Assembly: GCA_036346275.1 (NCBI GenBank)
Contig: CM070720.1
Coordinates: 10,455,278 to 10,519,277 of the forward strand
Direction of reading: 5' to 3'
From: Otatea glauca
Taxonomy: Eukaryota; Streptophyta; Magnoliopsida; Poales; Poaceae
DNA length: 64,000 nucleotides
Part shown: positions 1 through 11,931 of the stretch, in pieces
Layout of the letters: each line of letters starts with the position of its first letter
Position numbering within the stretch: position 1 is the first letter of the stretch
The notes under the pieces: model-generated
What the model saw: the letters and a program-made list of their open reading frames with translations, nothing else
Told to the model about the DNA's origin: nothing
The model's database searches: none
Position numbers and translations under genes: made by a program

Positions 1-43
1 CACCCAGTGCAGATGCGAGGCACGAAACGGGGGATGATCTGTA
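1..43. other. Left flank and target-site duplication of the TRIM-like element
   Basis: Short unassigned flank. Its last five bases (39-43, CTGTA) recur at 18641-18645 just after the right LTR, so they are read as the 5-bp target-site duplication of the element that fills 44-18640. Confidence 0.75.
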
Positions 44-315
44 TGATGGGAATCAATTACTGATTTAACTTGTGTTCCTCGCAAACACATGTATGCACAC
101 GTATAGGAGTATGGACTCATGCATACTAATCAGCGAGAGCTTGGACCGAAAATCATGGCACCGATCCTTTCCTAATCATGTATTATTATTTCCTAATAAT
201 GCATGACTTCCTAATAAAGCATTATTTCCTAATCATGCATTACTTCCTTCTACATTCTGCAACTTGACTAAAAACATGGAAACAACAATTAAAACAAGAT
301 TATTTCCAACTATCA
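44..315 (-). repeat. TRIM-like LTR, left copy (3' LTR in element orientation)
   Basis: Direct repeat of 18344-18640. Shared blocks include AATCAATTACT, the ACATGTATGCAC run, GTATGGACTCAT and ACTAAAAACATGGAAA. It ends TATCA beside a polypurine tract on the minus strand. It lacks about 30 bp present in the right copy. Confidence 0.8.
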
Positions 316-327
316 CCCCTTTAATCT
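316..327 (-). promoter_or_regulatory. Polypurine tract of the TRIM-like element
   Basis: The minus strand reads AGATTAAAGGGG directly before TGATAG, the first bases of the 3' LTR. This is the expected plus-strand priming site of an LTR element and fixes the orientation. Confidence 0.65.
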
Positions 328-581
328 TGTTGCTTCATTTTGATATCTCTTGCTCACAGAAGCGCAGGTTCGTCGTCTTCACCATTGGCCTCACACCGAA
401 TCATCTCCTAGCGGCCTCACACCGCCATAGCCGTGTTGCTAGCGGCCTTTCACCGCCAATATTGTTGTAGTAGCCTCGCACCACTGTTGTTGTCAGTCTA
501 ACACCTACTTCTCCTCACAGAGGTATGGAACTACCGTCTCTGTCGGCGTCACACCAACTTCTTGCAGTGGCATGGCACCAT
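328..581. other. TRIM-like internal region, left part
   Basis: No convincing ORF. It holds an irregular array of short units around CCTCACACCG / GGCGTCACACC separated by 20-40 bp. The same motif resumes after both insertions (3651-3688 and 18057-18240), which confirms these pieces were once continuous. The last five bases (577-581, ACCAT) are the target-site duplication of the next insertion. Confidence 0.6.
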
Positions 582-3500
582 TGTTGTAACATCCTAATTT
601 TTGACTTATTTGGATTTAATATATTTTTTAGGATTTTTTGCATTTTTGTGATTTTCCTGAAATTTATTTGGATTTATCTATTATTATTGAATATGGCCTA
701 TTATGAAAACTATATTATAATGGGAAAGTTTAATTAAAGTTTTAATAAAAATATTTTATTTGAGATCCTAATATATTAAAAAAATTAGGAATTTTTCTGG
801 TATTTTTACTACTTTATTTGAATTAATATATTTTCTAGAGTAAATTTTAAAGAGAAAAGCTTTTAAAAGTCCAAGCTACAATGATGGGCTTGGCCCAATA
901 CTGTACGCGTATTGCTCGGCCCATTTGTGCCACAGCTCGTTTTCGCCAAAAACCTAAGGGCATCATCGTTGGATGAGAATCAACGGTGGATTGGATCTTG
1001 CCAACCCTAAAGACTTGTGGTCATTTGATCTTGATCCTTTGGCTGAGATTGGCCAGGATTCTTTAGAACTTTGAGTGATCGTGGCTGTTGGATTTCGTTA
1101 GCGACCTGGATTGAACCATGTGGTCGTGCATCGTAGCCATTGATTTGGACATGTGGATGGCTCTACTTCTTCGTTCCCGCAGTCTGTCGCCGTACTGGAT
1201 CTGGACTCTACCGCTAACACGGTTCATTGCCCCATGCTCTACACTGAAGCCGAGGCTTTAAAAGCTAGTCCGAGACCCCATACCGTGTTCACCGTTCCAA
1301 GCTGTGTCGTTTGCGCCAAGCCATCGTCTTCATTGCGCAAGAGCTCTCCGTTGCAAGCCGTGGTGCACCGCCGTTCTTCTTCGCTAGATTTCACCACCGG
1401 GTGGGTTTCCGCCGTCGTTCGATCTGTAGCTAGCGTTCACGATTGTGTCGTGTAGCTGCTGTCCCGTGCGTAAGCCGTAGCCGTCGGATCTGCAGTAAGA
1501 GCCCGAGATTGTGCTGCGTGTTCGCGCTGTTGTTTGGGCTTCATCAGCAAACTATGACCGTTCGATCTGGCGAGTGGTGTCGGGTCTGCGCCGCATGTTG
1601 TCGCCCAGGACTGCCGTGTGTCACCGCCGCATCGTGCCCCGTGTACCTATTGGCGTCAACATGACGTCGCCTCGTGACGTTAGTGCTTTGCGCAAGCCGG
1701 TGCACAGCACAGTAGATTGAGTCCACGGTGGACCAAGTCGTGCGTGGACCGATTCCAGGCACCGGCGATGTGTCAGCTCGTGATTGGTTGGTTCGGGTGC
1801 TGGTACAATAAATCGGTTTTTCAATATAAAAATAATTCATTAAATTCGATATTTAATGTTTTCTGATTTTCTTAATTAATCAAATCTTTCGTGAGCCCGT
1901 TCTTCTTCATACGAGCTCCGATTGAGGCGATTCAAATTTCTAAAAATATGTAAAATTGAGATCTCTTTAATAGTGAATTTTATTTGAATTTTAGAGTTTG
2001 TTTACTCTTTATGTTGGTATTTATTTTGCGTTTTCTCTCGTTACGCATAGACGCTGAAGTGCTCGGAGCGTCTGAGGACGAATCGTTGAACCAAGAGCAA
2101 GGTCCAAAGCAATAACAAGAACTTTTCCAAGGCAAGTTGTGCTTTCATCATGTTGAACCCAGTTTTACAAAATTTCTATATTGATTTAAATTATTGCATG
2201 TTATTTAATGTGTACCTCTGTTTCCAAATTTAGTTATTCATCCCAATTTAATTATACCCTACCTTGTCATTTATATGCCATGATTATTGTCACCCTAGGA
2301 TGGTTCATTATTAGTTGGATGCTAATAGATGCCAACGTGAGTTGGCTAGACCATTTTTAGTATGCTCAGCCATGCCACGTATGTCACATGCCTTTTGAAA
2401 TATAAAAGATAATCTTGACTATTGGAATATGGAATTGGTGTGTCATGTATTGTCATACGATGATGTTGAGTTGTAGTAACATGTGTAATTCTGCAACGAA
2501 GTTGAAGTTGTTGATAGTATGTGTTGCATGATAATCAATTGGGGTGGTAATGACTTAGATTGGGGCAAGTGGCAAGGGGCAGTATGCCAAGATGGGTTTA
2601 TGTGGCGGAATGGGATGTGGAAGTCTTGCTGCGGTCAACTTAAGGACTTAACCCTTGCAAGCATTTGACCTGAGTCAAACATGTAACCACATGTCTGGAA
2701 TGGAACGAACCTAACTGATTAATTTGCAATGTCTTAATTTTGGTACTACCAGTGGTGGTGTAAGGTCCGATTGAACGATGAAACTCACATGGCGTAAGAG
2801 GGGGCCTCTGATTGTGGTAACCAGTCTCTTCAGTGTTGAAACCTTAGCGGGTAGTACTGGGTTAAGGCAGAGCATTGTAAAGGCTTTGTTATGATCACTC
2901 GTTTGTATGGTGAGATGATTATATCTTGTGGGTAAGTGCGTAACCTCTGCAGAGTGTAAAATCTATTCGAATAGCCGTGCTAGCGGTATTGAGCAATGCT
3001 CGGGAATTACAATCAAGGAATATAATTTGTAAAATGAAAACATGGATAGGAAAGCTGGTGCAAATTGGAATATGTTAGGGTTGGGTGCCCTGTTACTTGA
3101 GAAATGCTCAAAGTTTCTATTTATTGTTATTTGTTTTTGCTGTCATTTCAATCTAGTTAGTGTATTCTTTTATAAATGCTGCTTAACTGCAAAAATAGCG
3201 ACATCAGCCATTCCTTTAGAACAAGCCAAGCATATAGTATGTTAGACTTGTATTCTGTGCACAACTTATTGAGTGTTTTATGTACTCACCCTTGCCAACA
3301 ACATCACTAGTTGAGGAAGAGTCTACACCAGCTTTGGAGGAGTATCAGGAAAAGATGAATATTTAGGGTGCGAGCCTTGTTAGTTGCATATGGTACACAG
3401 AGAGGTTTATCTATATCTTCATTTTGCTGCAGTTTAATTTGTTAATTATAGTTTAGCCCATGTGGCATAGTCATGTAAGGTCGACCATAAGATCAGTCAA

Positions 3501-3650
3501 CAGGTTATAATTTATATATGAAGTCTTTTATTATGTTTCCGTTGTGTATGATTGTGATATTTATCTATATTGAGCCTGTGTGCACTAGCGTGATCCTAAA
3601 CTAGTGCGATATACATAAAGGATCTGGATTTGCATATTTGAGTCCCGAAA
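582..3650 (+). mobile_element. Solo LTR, Ty3/gypsy-like, about 3.07 kb
   Basis: Starts TGTTGTAACATCC and is flanked by ACCAT at 577-581 and 3651-3655. It has no coding domain. Its texture is that of a long plant gypsy LTR: an AT-rich TGTAACATCC start, a GTACTCACCCTTGCC block near 3282, and a terminal part with CTAGTGCGATATACATAAAGG and GAGTCCCG. The right end (CCCGAAA) is not the usual CA, so either the terminus is eroded or the exact border is a few bases off. The ORFs at 1153-1840 lie inside it on both strands and are not supported as genes. Interpretation: internal DNA lost by LTR-LTR recombination. Confidence 0.6.
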
Positions 3651-4373
3651 ACCATCACCGTCGGCATCACACTGACTCTCCCTCACAACGGCATGATAGC
3701 ATCTAGGTCCCCTCAATTTTATTATTATGTTTTATTATAGTTTCGGTATTGATGACCAAGTTAATAATACTCAAAGCTTTGAAGAACATATGCTGGATTC
3801 AATAAAGAAGCAAGTTGGACGAACAAGATTAAGGTGCTTAGTTCTAGTCTATGACTTGGGAGATGATTCAAGTCAAATAGCTAGGCTTGTTCCTTTCTTT
3901 TTTGATTGTCTAAAGAGGGACTTTGCACAAGCTAGTGGATTGGATCATAAGGCAAAGGCAAAACTAGATTTCTCGTAGCAAAAGACACTTAGTCATTGTC
4001 CTTTAAATCATAACTCTTAGTACAACGGACCAAATTTCAGCTATCCACTTCTTCAGTCTGTTGCATACACAGCATATTCTTTTAAAGTCAAGAAGATTCT
4101 TTGATCCAACCATGAAACTCTTCTGCGTCAAAACTCCTATCAAATATCTGATCATCGGACCAAAATCTCTTGTTTTCATACTCCTTCATCCTTGGTAAAA
4201 ACCTCCTTGAAAATCATCTGATAGCCAAGGGTTTGCTATTTACAGCGAACCAAATATTTCGGTCCGGCACTCTTTCAGTTCATAAGCCTTTGGCCGGACC
4301 AAACTGTGTTGTCCTATTTATTGAAACCTTAAATGAATATCCTTTATCATTCAAAAGGGTTTTACTTTGACAA

Positions 4374-4735
4374 CGGACCAAACATTCGTGCTTAAAAGCT
4401 TAGTCCGTTGCTAAAGTAAAACGCTTGAATAAAACTTATCTCTGTTGAAAAAGGGTCTTTGGCCTCTAACTCTTGAAAAGTCCATGTATGATGGACCAAA
4501 AATTTGATTCGACGTACATGTGTCTCTATGTCAGACCTAACTCTTGAAAAGTCCATGTACGACGGACCAAAAATTTGGTCCGACGCACATGTATATCTCT
4601 CAGTTGTATGCTGGACCAATCTCTATAAAAAACCCATGTACAACGGACCAAATTTTTTGGTCCGTCGTGAATGCTCAAATTTGGTCCGTCATACACATGT
4701 CCAGTATCGCTAGGCACTGTTGCTTAGTCCATTGT
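4374..4735 (+). promoter_or_regulatory. Palindrome cluster in LTR U3
   Basis: At least six copies of CGGACCAAA or its complement. Two form near-perfect palindromes: CGGACCAAAAATTTGGTCCG at 4563-4582 and a related one at 4643-4665. The cluster lies just upstream of the TATA box, where enhancer or host-factor sites are expected. The same cluster is in the 3' LTR (about 16985-17345). Multi-copy LTR palindromes are a known Sirevirus trait. Confidence 0.7.
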
Positions 4736-4820
4736 ACATGTATATTTCTGATTTTTCTGACATCTGACACGTCCAACGGCTACTGTAGCAGGTGTAACGG
4801 CTATATTCATTCCAAATGGC

Positions 4821-4828
4821 TATATAAG
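4821..4828 (+). promoter_or_regulatory. LTR TATA box
   Basis: TATATAAG, preceded by GC-containing promoter DNA and followed by GCATTTCC. The 3' LTR has the same box at 17430-17437. It is the likely promoter of the genomic RNA. Confidence 0.7.
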
Positions 4829-5442
4829 CATTTCCTGAGCCATCTACCAAACAGATAGATGAACTCCTTACATTTTAGTATTGAAAAATAGCTCTCATTC
4901 TCAAAAAGGAGTCTGTGCTTCAACTTCACACCATAATTCTCAAACATCTCTAAGTGTGTTAGCTCCAGGCCAGAGTCTAGTTGTGTGAATTGCGAAGTGA
5001 ACCAAGAGACAGAACTTGTGCAAAGTTTATTACTCTTGGATCTTAGTGATCCTAGACAGCTTGGAGAAAGTGAACAGTGCGACCTGTCCAAAGGTGATTG
5101 TGAAAGGCCATTGTAATTGTGAGAGGTTTGGAACTCACCTCACTGGAGTAGTGAAAGAGTTACCTGAGTGATCACCGGAGCTACTGCGACTAGCTTTGGA
5201 GAAGCAAAACTTCGGAAGAAGTACTTCAACGTGGATTAGGAGTGCAGCTCTGAACCACGGGATAAATCTCTGTCTCTTTTGTGCTCTATTTCTCTTTATT
5301 GGTTTCACTGTTTTCATTGTTTGTTTGTTTTACTTCTGTTCTGTACTATTCTCTCTTAAAGAATTGTGAATTGTTGTAATAAAAAAATTAAAAATTGAAA
5401 AGTTGCCTATTCACCCCCTCTAGGCCAACTAGATCCTTCAAG

Positions 5443-5454
5443 TGGTATCAGAGC
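5443..5454 (+). promoter_or_regulatory. Primer-binding site (initiator Met-tRNA type)
   Basis: TGGTATCAGAGC lies two bases after the 5' LTR. This is the usual plant copia primer site, complementary to the 3' end of initiator methionine tRNA. Confidence 0.9.
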
Positions 5455-5490
5455 AAGGTTTACCTTGTTTAGCTTAACTAGCTTTGGTAA

Positions 5491-8400
5491 ATGGCCGAGG
5501 GAAATGGATCCGCAACTGTTAGTATTGGTAGAGTACCTGTTTTTGATAGCACAAATTATGCTTATTGGAAAATTAGGATGAGATGCTATTTAGAAGCTGT
5601 CGGGTATGATGTGTGGAGGGTTACAGAGAAGCCTTTACCTCCTCGTGTCATGCCTGAAGGGCAATCTGCATATGGTGAACCCACTCCTGGTGAGATTCAA
5701 AATATGCAGTATGATGCTCAAGCTAGAAATGCCATATTTTCCTGTCTTAGCTTAGAAGTTTTTGATAGAGTAAGTAATCTTACATCTGCTTATGATATAT
5801 GGACAACATTACAAGAAATTCATGAAGGTACTTCTGATGTAAAAGAAGAAAAATATTATGTTGTCCGAGAAAAATTTGATCAATTCAAAATGCTTTCTCA
5901 AGAAAATGCTAATGACATGTTCTCTAGGCTAAATCCTATTGTCAATGAACTAAAAGGCCTAGAAACTAAAATTTCAGATATTGAAGTATGCAGGAAGATG
6001 ATCAGAGTTCTTCCTCGGGCATATCACAGCTTGATCACATATCTGTCCAACAGTGGTGATCTTAAAAGGCTCACTCCAACCGAGCTATTGAGTAAAATAT
6101 CTGCTCATGAGCTCACATTGACCGATGAAGATGCTCCAAGGAAGAAATCCATCGCACTCAAAGCCAAGGAAGTTATACAAGACTCATCTGACGAAGATGA
6201 TGATGAGTCAAGTGAGGATGAGGATGAAGATGTGAAGAAGCTATCTCTACTCATGAGAAGAGCCAACAAACTCATGAGAAGAGCCAATTTCAAAGACAAA
6301 GAAAGGTCAAATTCTTACTCAAAGAAAAATCCGTTTTCTAATGTTGTATGCTTTGAATGCAATGAAAAGGGACACATAGCTGCTCGGTGTCCCAACAAAA
6401 TCAAGAAAAAGGGCAAGTACAAGAATAAGGATGATGAGGATGAGGAGAAGACTCATGAAAAGCCCAAGAAGAAGTTTTTCAAGAAAAGCTACTCCAAGAG
6501 ATTTGTGAAGAAAGGAAAAGGAGAAGCTCACATAGGAGAATGGGTCACTAATGATGAAAGTGCAAGTGAAGACTCATCCTCAGATGATGAAAGTTCAAAG
6601 TCAAAGGGGCTACCTGGGCTTGCCTTAGATGAGTCAACTCCACCACCACCCTCATTTCCTCTCTGTCTGATGGCAAGATCAGATGAAGAAAAGGTTAGTG
6701 ACTCACCTTCTTATGATGAGCTAGTAGAACTAGTTGAAGAACTAAATAATGCTTTGTATGATAAAACAAATTCAACTAGAACTCTTAAGAAGACTATCAC
6801 TGGCTTGTTTAATAATCAAAAGTTGCTATCAGACAAGTATGAAAAGCTTATGCATAAACATGAAAAGTCTGTACAAACTCATAATGATCTAGTTACAAGT
6901 CATGCTTTGCTTGCTAGGAATCATGAAGACTTGCAGACTAACTATTGTGAGCTAGAAATTGAAAATGAAATGCTAGCCAACAAATCCAGTCATGTTTCTT
7001 TATCTGACGCATCAGTCTCATGTGACTTAGCTAAAGAAGAAATCATGACCTTCAGTTCTTCTGATGCTTGCAATGATAATTGCAAATATGCTTCCTGTGC
7101 CAAGGAGCTTAAAACTGAGACTGAAGAACTAAAAGCTAAGATAGCCACTTTTGATAAAGGCTTAGAAAAATGCTTTCTGGGTAGTGCTACTCTTGACAAA
7201 ATTCTTGTTGGACAGAAGCCCAACTTGGGCAAAAAGGGCTTAGGGTATAAACCCAACAGTTTGCCTAATAAAACAGGACCAAGTCATATTGAACAGATTT
7301 TTGTCAAGAAAAGCATTCAATGTTATTACTGTCATAAATCAAATCATGAATCTAAAAATTGCTATCTTGCAAATGTTTCTCATGCCAAAAGGGATTGTAT
7401 GGTAGATGCCCATTACATGCTATTTAAAGATTTTAGAGGCAAAGCAAATGTAAAATATGTAGGTCCCTCAAATCTTAATAAGAAACTTAAAGTTGTTTGG
7501 GTACCTAAGGCCATGTTGTTAAATCCTTTTAAACCTAAACTGGCTATAACTAACATCAAAGGACCCAAAAGTAATTTCAATTTATTATCTGTTGCTCAAT
7601 TATGTGATCTTGGATTCCATTGTATCTTCTCATCTGATGGGGTAACTGTGTTTGATAAAAATGAAAAGCTTATATTCAAAGGTTTCAGATTTCAAAACCT
7701 ATATTTAGTATATTTCAAATCTAACTCCTCATGCATCTCGACCTGCCTGATAGCTAAAGTCTCTCTTGGATGGCTCTGGCACAGGCATCTTGGGCATGTA
7801 GGTATGTCTAATCTCAAAAAGCTTTTTAAAAATGAGCTAGTGGTGGGTCTAAAAGATGTTAAATTTGAAAAGAATAAACTATGCAGTGCTTGTCAAGCAG
7901 GCAAACAAGTAGCTAATTCTCACCCAATCAAAAGTATCATGTCCACCACTAGACCACTTGAGCTTTTGCATATGGATGTATTTGGTCACACTTCATATGC
8001 TAGCATTGGTGGTAACTCATATTGTCTGGTAATTATTGATGATTTCTCCAGATTCACTTGGGTATTCTTTTTGTCAAATAAAAGTGAAGTTGGAAAAATC
8101 CTCAAAACTTTTGCTAAAAGGGCTCAAAATGAATTTGATTGTCCCATCAAGAAAATTAGAAGTGACAATGGATCTGAGTTTGTTAATATAAATATTATTG
8201 AATACTGTGATGAATTAGGAATTAAGCATGAACTCTCTGCTACATATACTCCTCAGCAAAATGGTGTGGTTGAAAGAAAGAATCGAACTTTGATTGAAAT
8301 GGCTAGATCTATGCTAAATGATTATAAACTTCTGATGCTTTTTAGGCTGAAGCTATCAACACTGCTTGCCATGCTGTTAATAGGCTTTATCTTCATAGAT

Positions 8401-8768
8401 TGCTTAAGAAAACTCCTTATGAATTATTGGTGGGTAGAAGACCAAATATATCATATTTTCGTGTATTTGGTTGTAAAGTATATATCTATAAAAAGAGAAC
8501 TCATTTGGGTAAATTTCAAACTAGATGTGATACATGCATCATGCTAGGATATTCTTCTAAGTCCAAAGCTTATAGGGTATTTAATAATTCAACTGGACTG
8601 GTAGAAGAAACTTATGATGTAAAGTTTGATGAATCTAATGGCTCACAAGGTGAGCATGAGAATTTAGATGATGTAGGAGATGAGGGTTTGGCACAAGCAA
8701 TGAGAAAGATGGAAGTAGGTGATATTAAACCAAAGGAAGACAAGGATGAACCTCCTACTCAATCAATG
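5491..8768 (+). pseudogene. Sirevirus gag-pol, 5' part: Gag and integrase, protease core missing
   Basis: One frame runs from the ATG at 5491 to about 8330. Residues 17-45 and about 60-190 resemble the DUF4219 and UBN2 capsid-type Gag domains. Two zinc knuckles follow, CX2CX4HX4C at residues 287-300 and 611-624, separated by acidic and coiled-coil-like stretches. Where the aspartic protease should sit (near 7520-7560) the protein jumps from a WVPKA motif to NLLSVAQLCDLGF, and no DSG catalytic motif is present. Then come the GAG-pre-integrase zinc-binding motif (LWHRHLGH, CSACQAGK) and the integrase core with HMDVFG, RSDNGSEF and VVERKN, the DDE positions. Near 8331 a one-base frameshift moves the reading to another frame, where a TAG (8343-8345) stands in place of a tryptophan. 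The frame then stays open to the solo LTR at 8769. Dead as an enzyme source. Confidence 0.9.
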
Positions 8769-9642
8769 TGTCGGTGTTTCGAGCACCGGCGAGTGAATTT
8801 TTAGTCAAGGGGCAGCGCGTTCCCTCTCCTTGAATGGTTAGACTCAGGGAGCCCAAGGCGTATACTGGTTCGGGCCTAATGTCCCTACTCCAGTTCGTGC
8901 GGTGGTGCTATATTGCTTCGGGTGCAGATGACTGCGGGGTCTTTACAAGCGAGAGCTAAAAAAACGAGAAGAGGATTGTTCGATCGATCGATCGATTCCT
9001 TCCTCCTCTCCTCTCTCCCAGAGGACCCTGCCTCCCTTTATACAGTCGGAGGGGCAGGTTACAGGGGAAGTTGGGAGAGGAAAGGATGAGGTGTCCTACG
9101 CTAGGAGTTCTGGCTCTGGGTCTTGGCGATGTGACCGGTCGTCCACTTACCCCACACCGGGTCGGTCGACTCATCGAGTGGCGTAGTTTTTCGTGTAGTC
9201 AGGGAATGGCGCTCCTACCCTTCTGTAAGCCTGTCAGATGCTGATGCCATAATGCGTAGCTCCGGTGCTGCCTCGGGAGGGAGCGCGTCCCCACACTGTG
9301 CATGACTGGACGATGAGACTGGAGCCTTGACTTTGACGACCTTCTCGCTGCCTTGGGAAGGAGCCACCTGCCCTCGCACGGTCACTCCGTGCTGTCTGTC
9401 CGTGGGGGCAGGTGACCAACGGCTCGCGGCAGCATGGCACTCGGTCCTCGGTGGAGATCGCTTCGGCTTGGTCGGAGCTCACGGGGTCCGACCCGTGGTG
9501 GGGGTCGGACGCCCCCTGGATGGTTTGGTCGAGGTCGAGTGTCTTTCGTGGCCCAGTGGGGGCCTTTGGCCAGAGCCGGTCTTGGGGCAGCCCGTTCTTC
9601 ATTCCGGGCCGCTGGGGGTACCCGTGGTGAGAGTGTTCGTCA
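8769..9642 (-). mobile_element. Solo LTR (gypsy-like) inserted in the Sirevirus pol
   Basis: 874 bp starting TGTCGG and ending TCGTCA, flanked by a perfect CAATG duplication at 8764-8768 and 9643-9647. Pol coding runs up to one border and resumes at the other, so the borders are secure. The GC-rich sequence has a TATA-like GTATAAAG on the minus strand near 9036-9043, so the LTR probably reads on the minus strand (inference). ORFs at 8956-9174 and 9234-9740 are not genes. Codons before 9648 in the ORF that starts at 9327 are read-through of this LTR. Confidence 0.88.
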
Positions 9643-9647
9643 CAATG

Positions 9648-11378
9648 GTGCCCCATGATGGAAGTCGAGATGGAGAGGAAGAAAAAGAACAAGATCGGCC
9701 AGTCTTCATCAAAAGTCATCATGCCATTGCTAAGGATCACCCCTCAGACCAAATCATTGGTGAAATCAGTAAGGGTGTTCAAACTCGTTCTAGACAAGCT
9801 TCCTTTTTTGAACATTACTCTTTTGTCTCTTGTATTGAACCTAAGACAGTGGAAGAAGCTTTAGAAGATGATGATTGGATAATAGCTATGGAAGAAGAAC
9901 TTAACAATTTTCAAAAAAACAAAGTCTGGAGCTTAATAAATCGCCCAAAGGATCACAATGTTATTGGTACAAAATGGGTGTTCCGAAACAAGCAAGATGA
10001 AAATGGAGTGGTAATAAGGAATAAAGCCGGACTTGTAGCTCAAGGATTTACTCCAATAGAAGGACTGGACTACGGAAAGATTTATGTCCCAGTGGCACGC
10101 CTTGAAGCTATTCGGTTTCTTCTTGCCTTCGCTACTCATTTCAATATCACTCTTTTTCAAATGGATGTGAAAAGTGCATTTCTTAATGGATTCATTGATG
10201 AAACTGTCTATGTTGAGCAACCACCTCCTGGTTTTGAAGACCCAAACTTGCCAAATCATGTGTACAAATTATCTAAGGCACTCTATGGTCTAAAACAAGC
10301 TCCTAGAGCATGGTATGAGCGTCTTAGTGATTTTCTACTTAATAAGAACTTCAAAACCGGGAAGGTTGATCCAACGTTGTTTCTAAAAGACATCACTGGA
10401 ACATTAATGATTTGTCAAATATATGTAGACGATATTATCTTTGGTTGTACTAATCATTCTTTCTGCAAAGAATTTGGTGACATGATGGCCAAAGAGTTCG
10501 AGATGTCTATGATTGGGGAACTGTCATTCTTTCTGGGATTCCAAATCAAGCAATTGAAGGAAGGAACCTTTATCTCACAAGAAAAGTATACTAAGGATCT
10601 CCTCAAGCACTTCAAAATGGAAGAATGCAAGACAATAAAGACTCTCATGGCTACTAACACTCATCTTGATCAAGATGTGGGAGGTAAGTCTGTTGATCAA
10701 AAGCTTTTTAGATCCATGATAGGCTCATTACTATACTTGACAGCATCTAGGCCTGACATCATGTTTAGTGTGTGTATGTGTGCTAGATTTCAAGCTGCTC
10801 CTAAAGAAATTCACTTAAGTGCTGTAAAAAGAATATTTAGATATCTTAAGTTTACCTCTAGTATTTGTTTATGGTACCCCAAAGGTGCTCCCTTTGAGCT
10901 TCTAGGCTACTCAGATTCTGATTATGCCGGATGCAAGATTGATCGTAAGAGCACCTCAGGGGGTTGTCATTTGCTTAGAAGATCTTTAGTTTCTTGGTGT
11001 TCTAAAAAGCAAAACTCAGTAGCACTGTCCACTGCCGAAGCCGAATATGTGGCTGCAGGCAGTTGTTGTGCTCAAATCTTATTCATCAAACAAACATTTC
11101 TAGATTTTAGGATAAAATTTGATAAAGTACCTCTGCTATGTGATAATGAAAGTGCAGTGAAAATAACAAACAATCCGGTCCAACATTCCAGAACTAAGCA
11201 TATTGAAATTCGACATCACTTTATTCGTGATCATGTTGCTCAAGGAAATATTATGCTTTGTTATGTAAGAACTAAGGATCAATTGACTGATATTTTCACT
11301 AAGCCACTTGATGAAGCCAAATTTTCAAAATTAAGAAATGAACTCAATATTATTGCCTTTTCAAATGTTGCTCGATGA
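9648..11378 (+). pseudogene. Sirevirus pol, 3' part: reverse transcriptase and RNase H
   Basis: This is the continuation of pol after the solo LTR, in one open frame to the stop at 11376-11378. It has the copia RT start (W-V-F-R-N-K with QGF), the MDVKSAFLNG motif, LYGLKQAPRAWYE, the catalytic YVDDIIFG at about 10421-10446, and FFLGFQIKQ. RNase H follows with GYSDSDYAG (near 10903) and STAEAEYVA (near 11028), and ends in the HIEIRHHFIRD and TKPLDEAKF motifs usual for copia. The domain itself looks intact. It is scored as pseudogene because it is cut off from Gag and integrase by the inserted LTR and the upstream frameshift. Confidence 0.92.
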
Positions 11379-11574
11379 TGTCTGACTTAGGAGGAGCAAG
11401 TTTGTTTGCTATGCATCTCTTGATACTCATAGCCCTCGAATTCTTGCCCCTACTGTTTTTAATCCTCCGTTGAAAACCTCTTCGGCTTCCAAAACTTCCT
11501 AAATTTCCGAAACTTCACTAACTTCAAAGCCTTTTCGGATTATGACGCTTTTACTCCATCCTAGCCGCAACAGC

Positions 11575-11582
11575 TATAAAAA
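11575..11582 (+). promoter_or_regulatory. TATA box of the spacer unit
   Basis: TATAAAAA in a GC-containing context (CAGC before, GGGAACC after), 76 bp upstream of the ATG of the small ORF. The context and spacing look like a plant core promoter. Confidence 0.5.
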
Positions 11583-11657
11583 GGGAACCAGGGCTCTGGA
11601 GATGTAATCCTTCTCGCTTAGCTTTTTCCTCTTGTGCTCCAAACTACGATCTTTCTC

Positions 11658-11873
11658 ATGCCGAAAAGAACTTTCAAGGATGATCGGGACGACCCTGAGC
11701 TTGCGGAGCTCTGGAGGGACTACGATCGCGCTTTGGCAGAAATGGCAGAGGAGAGGGCTGTCAGCCGTGACCATGCCGCCGTAGACGCTTTCCTTGAAGC
11801 CTTCCCTGCTCTTTTCAGGGCTAGGGATGCGCTCATAGAGGCACTCAGGAGCGTGCGTCGGGGTGAAACTTAG
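11658..11873 (+). CDS. 71-residue acidic/basic helical protein in the Sirevirus spacer
   Basis: The first ATG in the frame is at 11658; there is no ATG farther upstream. The product starts MPKRTFKDDRDD and is mostly charged and Ala-rich (ELWRDYDRALAEMAEE, FLEAFPALFRARDALIEAL), predicted as two or three helices. I do not recognise the family. It is clearly more GC-rich than the surrounding spacer and is bracketed by a TATA box (11575) and AATAAA (11926), so it looks like a complete small transcription unit. It may be a captured host exon, a feature of this Sirevirus family, or a chance ORF in a small nested insertion; no target-site duplication was found around it. Confidence 0.45.
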   Translation: MPKRTFKDDRDDPELAELWRDYDRALAEMAEERAVSRDHAAVDAFLEAFPALFRARDALIEALRSVRRGET

Positions 11874-11925
11874 GCTCTCCCCCCTGTAAAATCTTTCCCA
11901 GGCATAATGACTCGGAATTTATATA

Positions 11926-11931
11926 AATAAA
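11926..11931 (+). terminator. Polyadenylation signal after the spacer ORF
   Basis: AATAAA, 53 bp after the stop codon of the 71-residue ORF, in an AT-rich stretch. The position is right for a plant near-upstream element. Confidence 0.4.

Larger units (their letters stand above)
3694..5440 (+). repeat. Sirevirus 5' LTR
   Basis: Matches 16305-18051 nearly base for base over 1747 bp. It contains a dense cluster of GGACCAAA/TTTGGTCC palindromes (4374-4735), a TATA box (4821-4828) and an AATAAA-type A-rich stretch near its end. An ORF of 83 codons at 3727-3978 is repeated in the 3' LTR and is not treated as a gene. Confidence 0.95.

Noticed and set aside
1153..1840. Overlapping ORFs of 67-100 codons on both strands
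   Set aside because: They lie inside the solo LTR 582-3650, have no domain, and overlap on both strands in GC-rich DNA.
9234..9740. 168-codon minus ORF and the first 107 codons of the plus ORF starting at 9327
   Set aside because: Read-through of the 874-bp solo LTR. Real pol coding resumes only at 9648.
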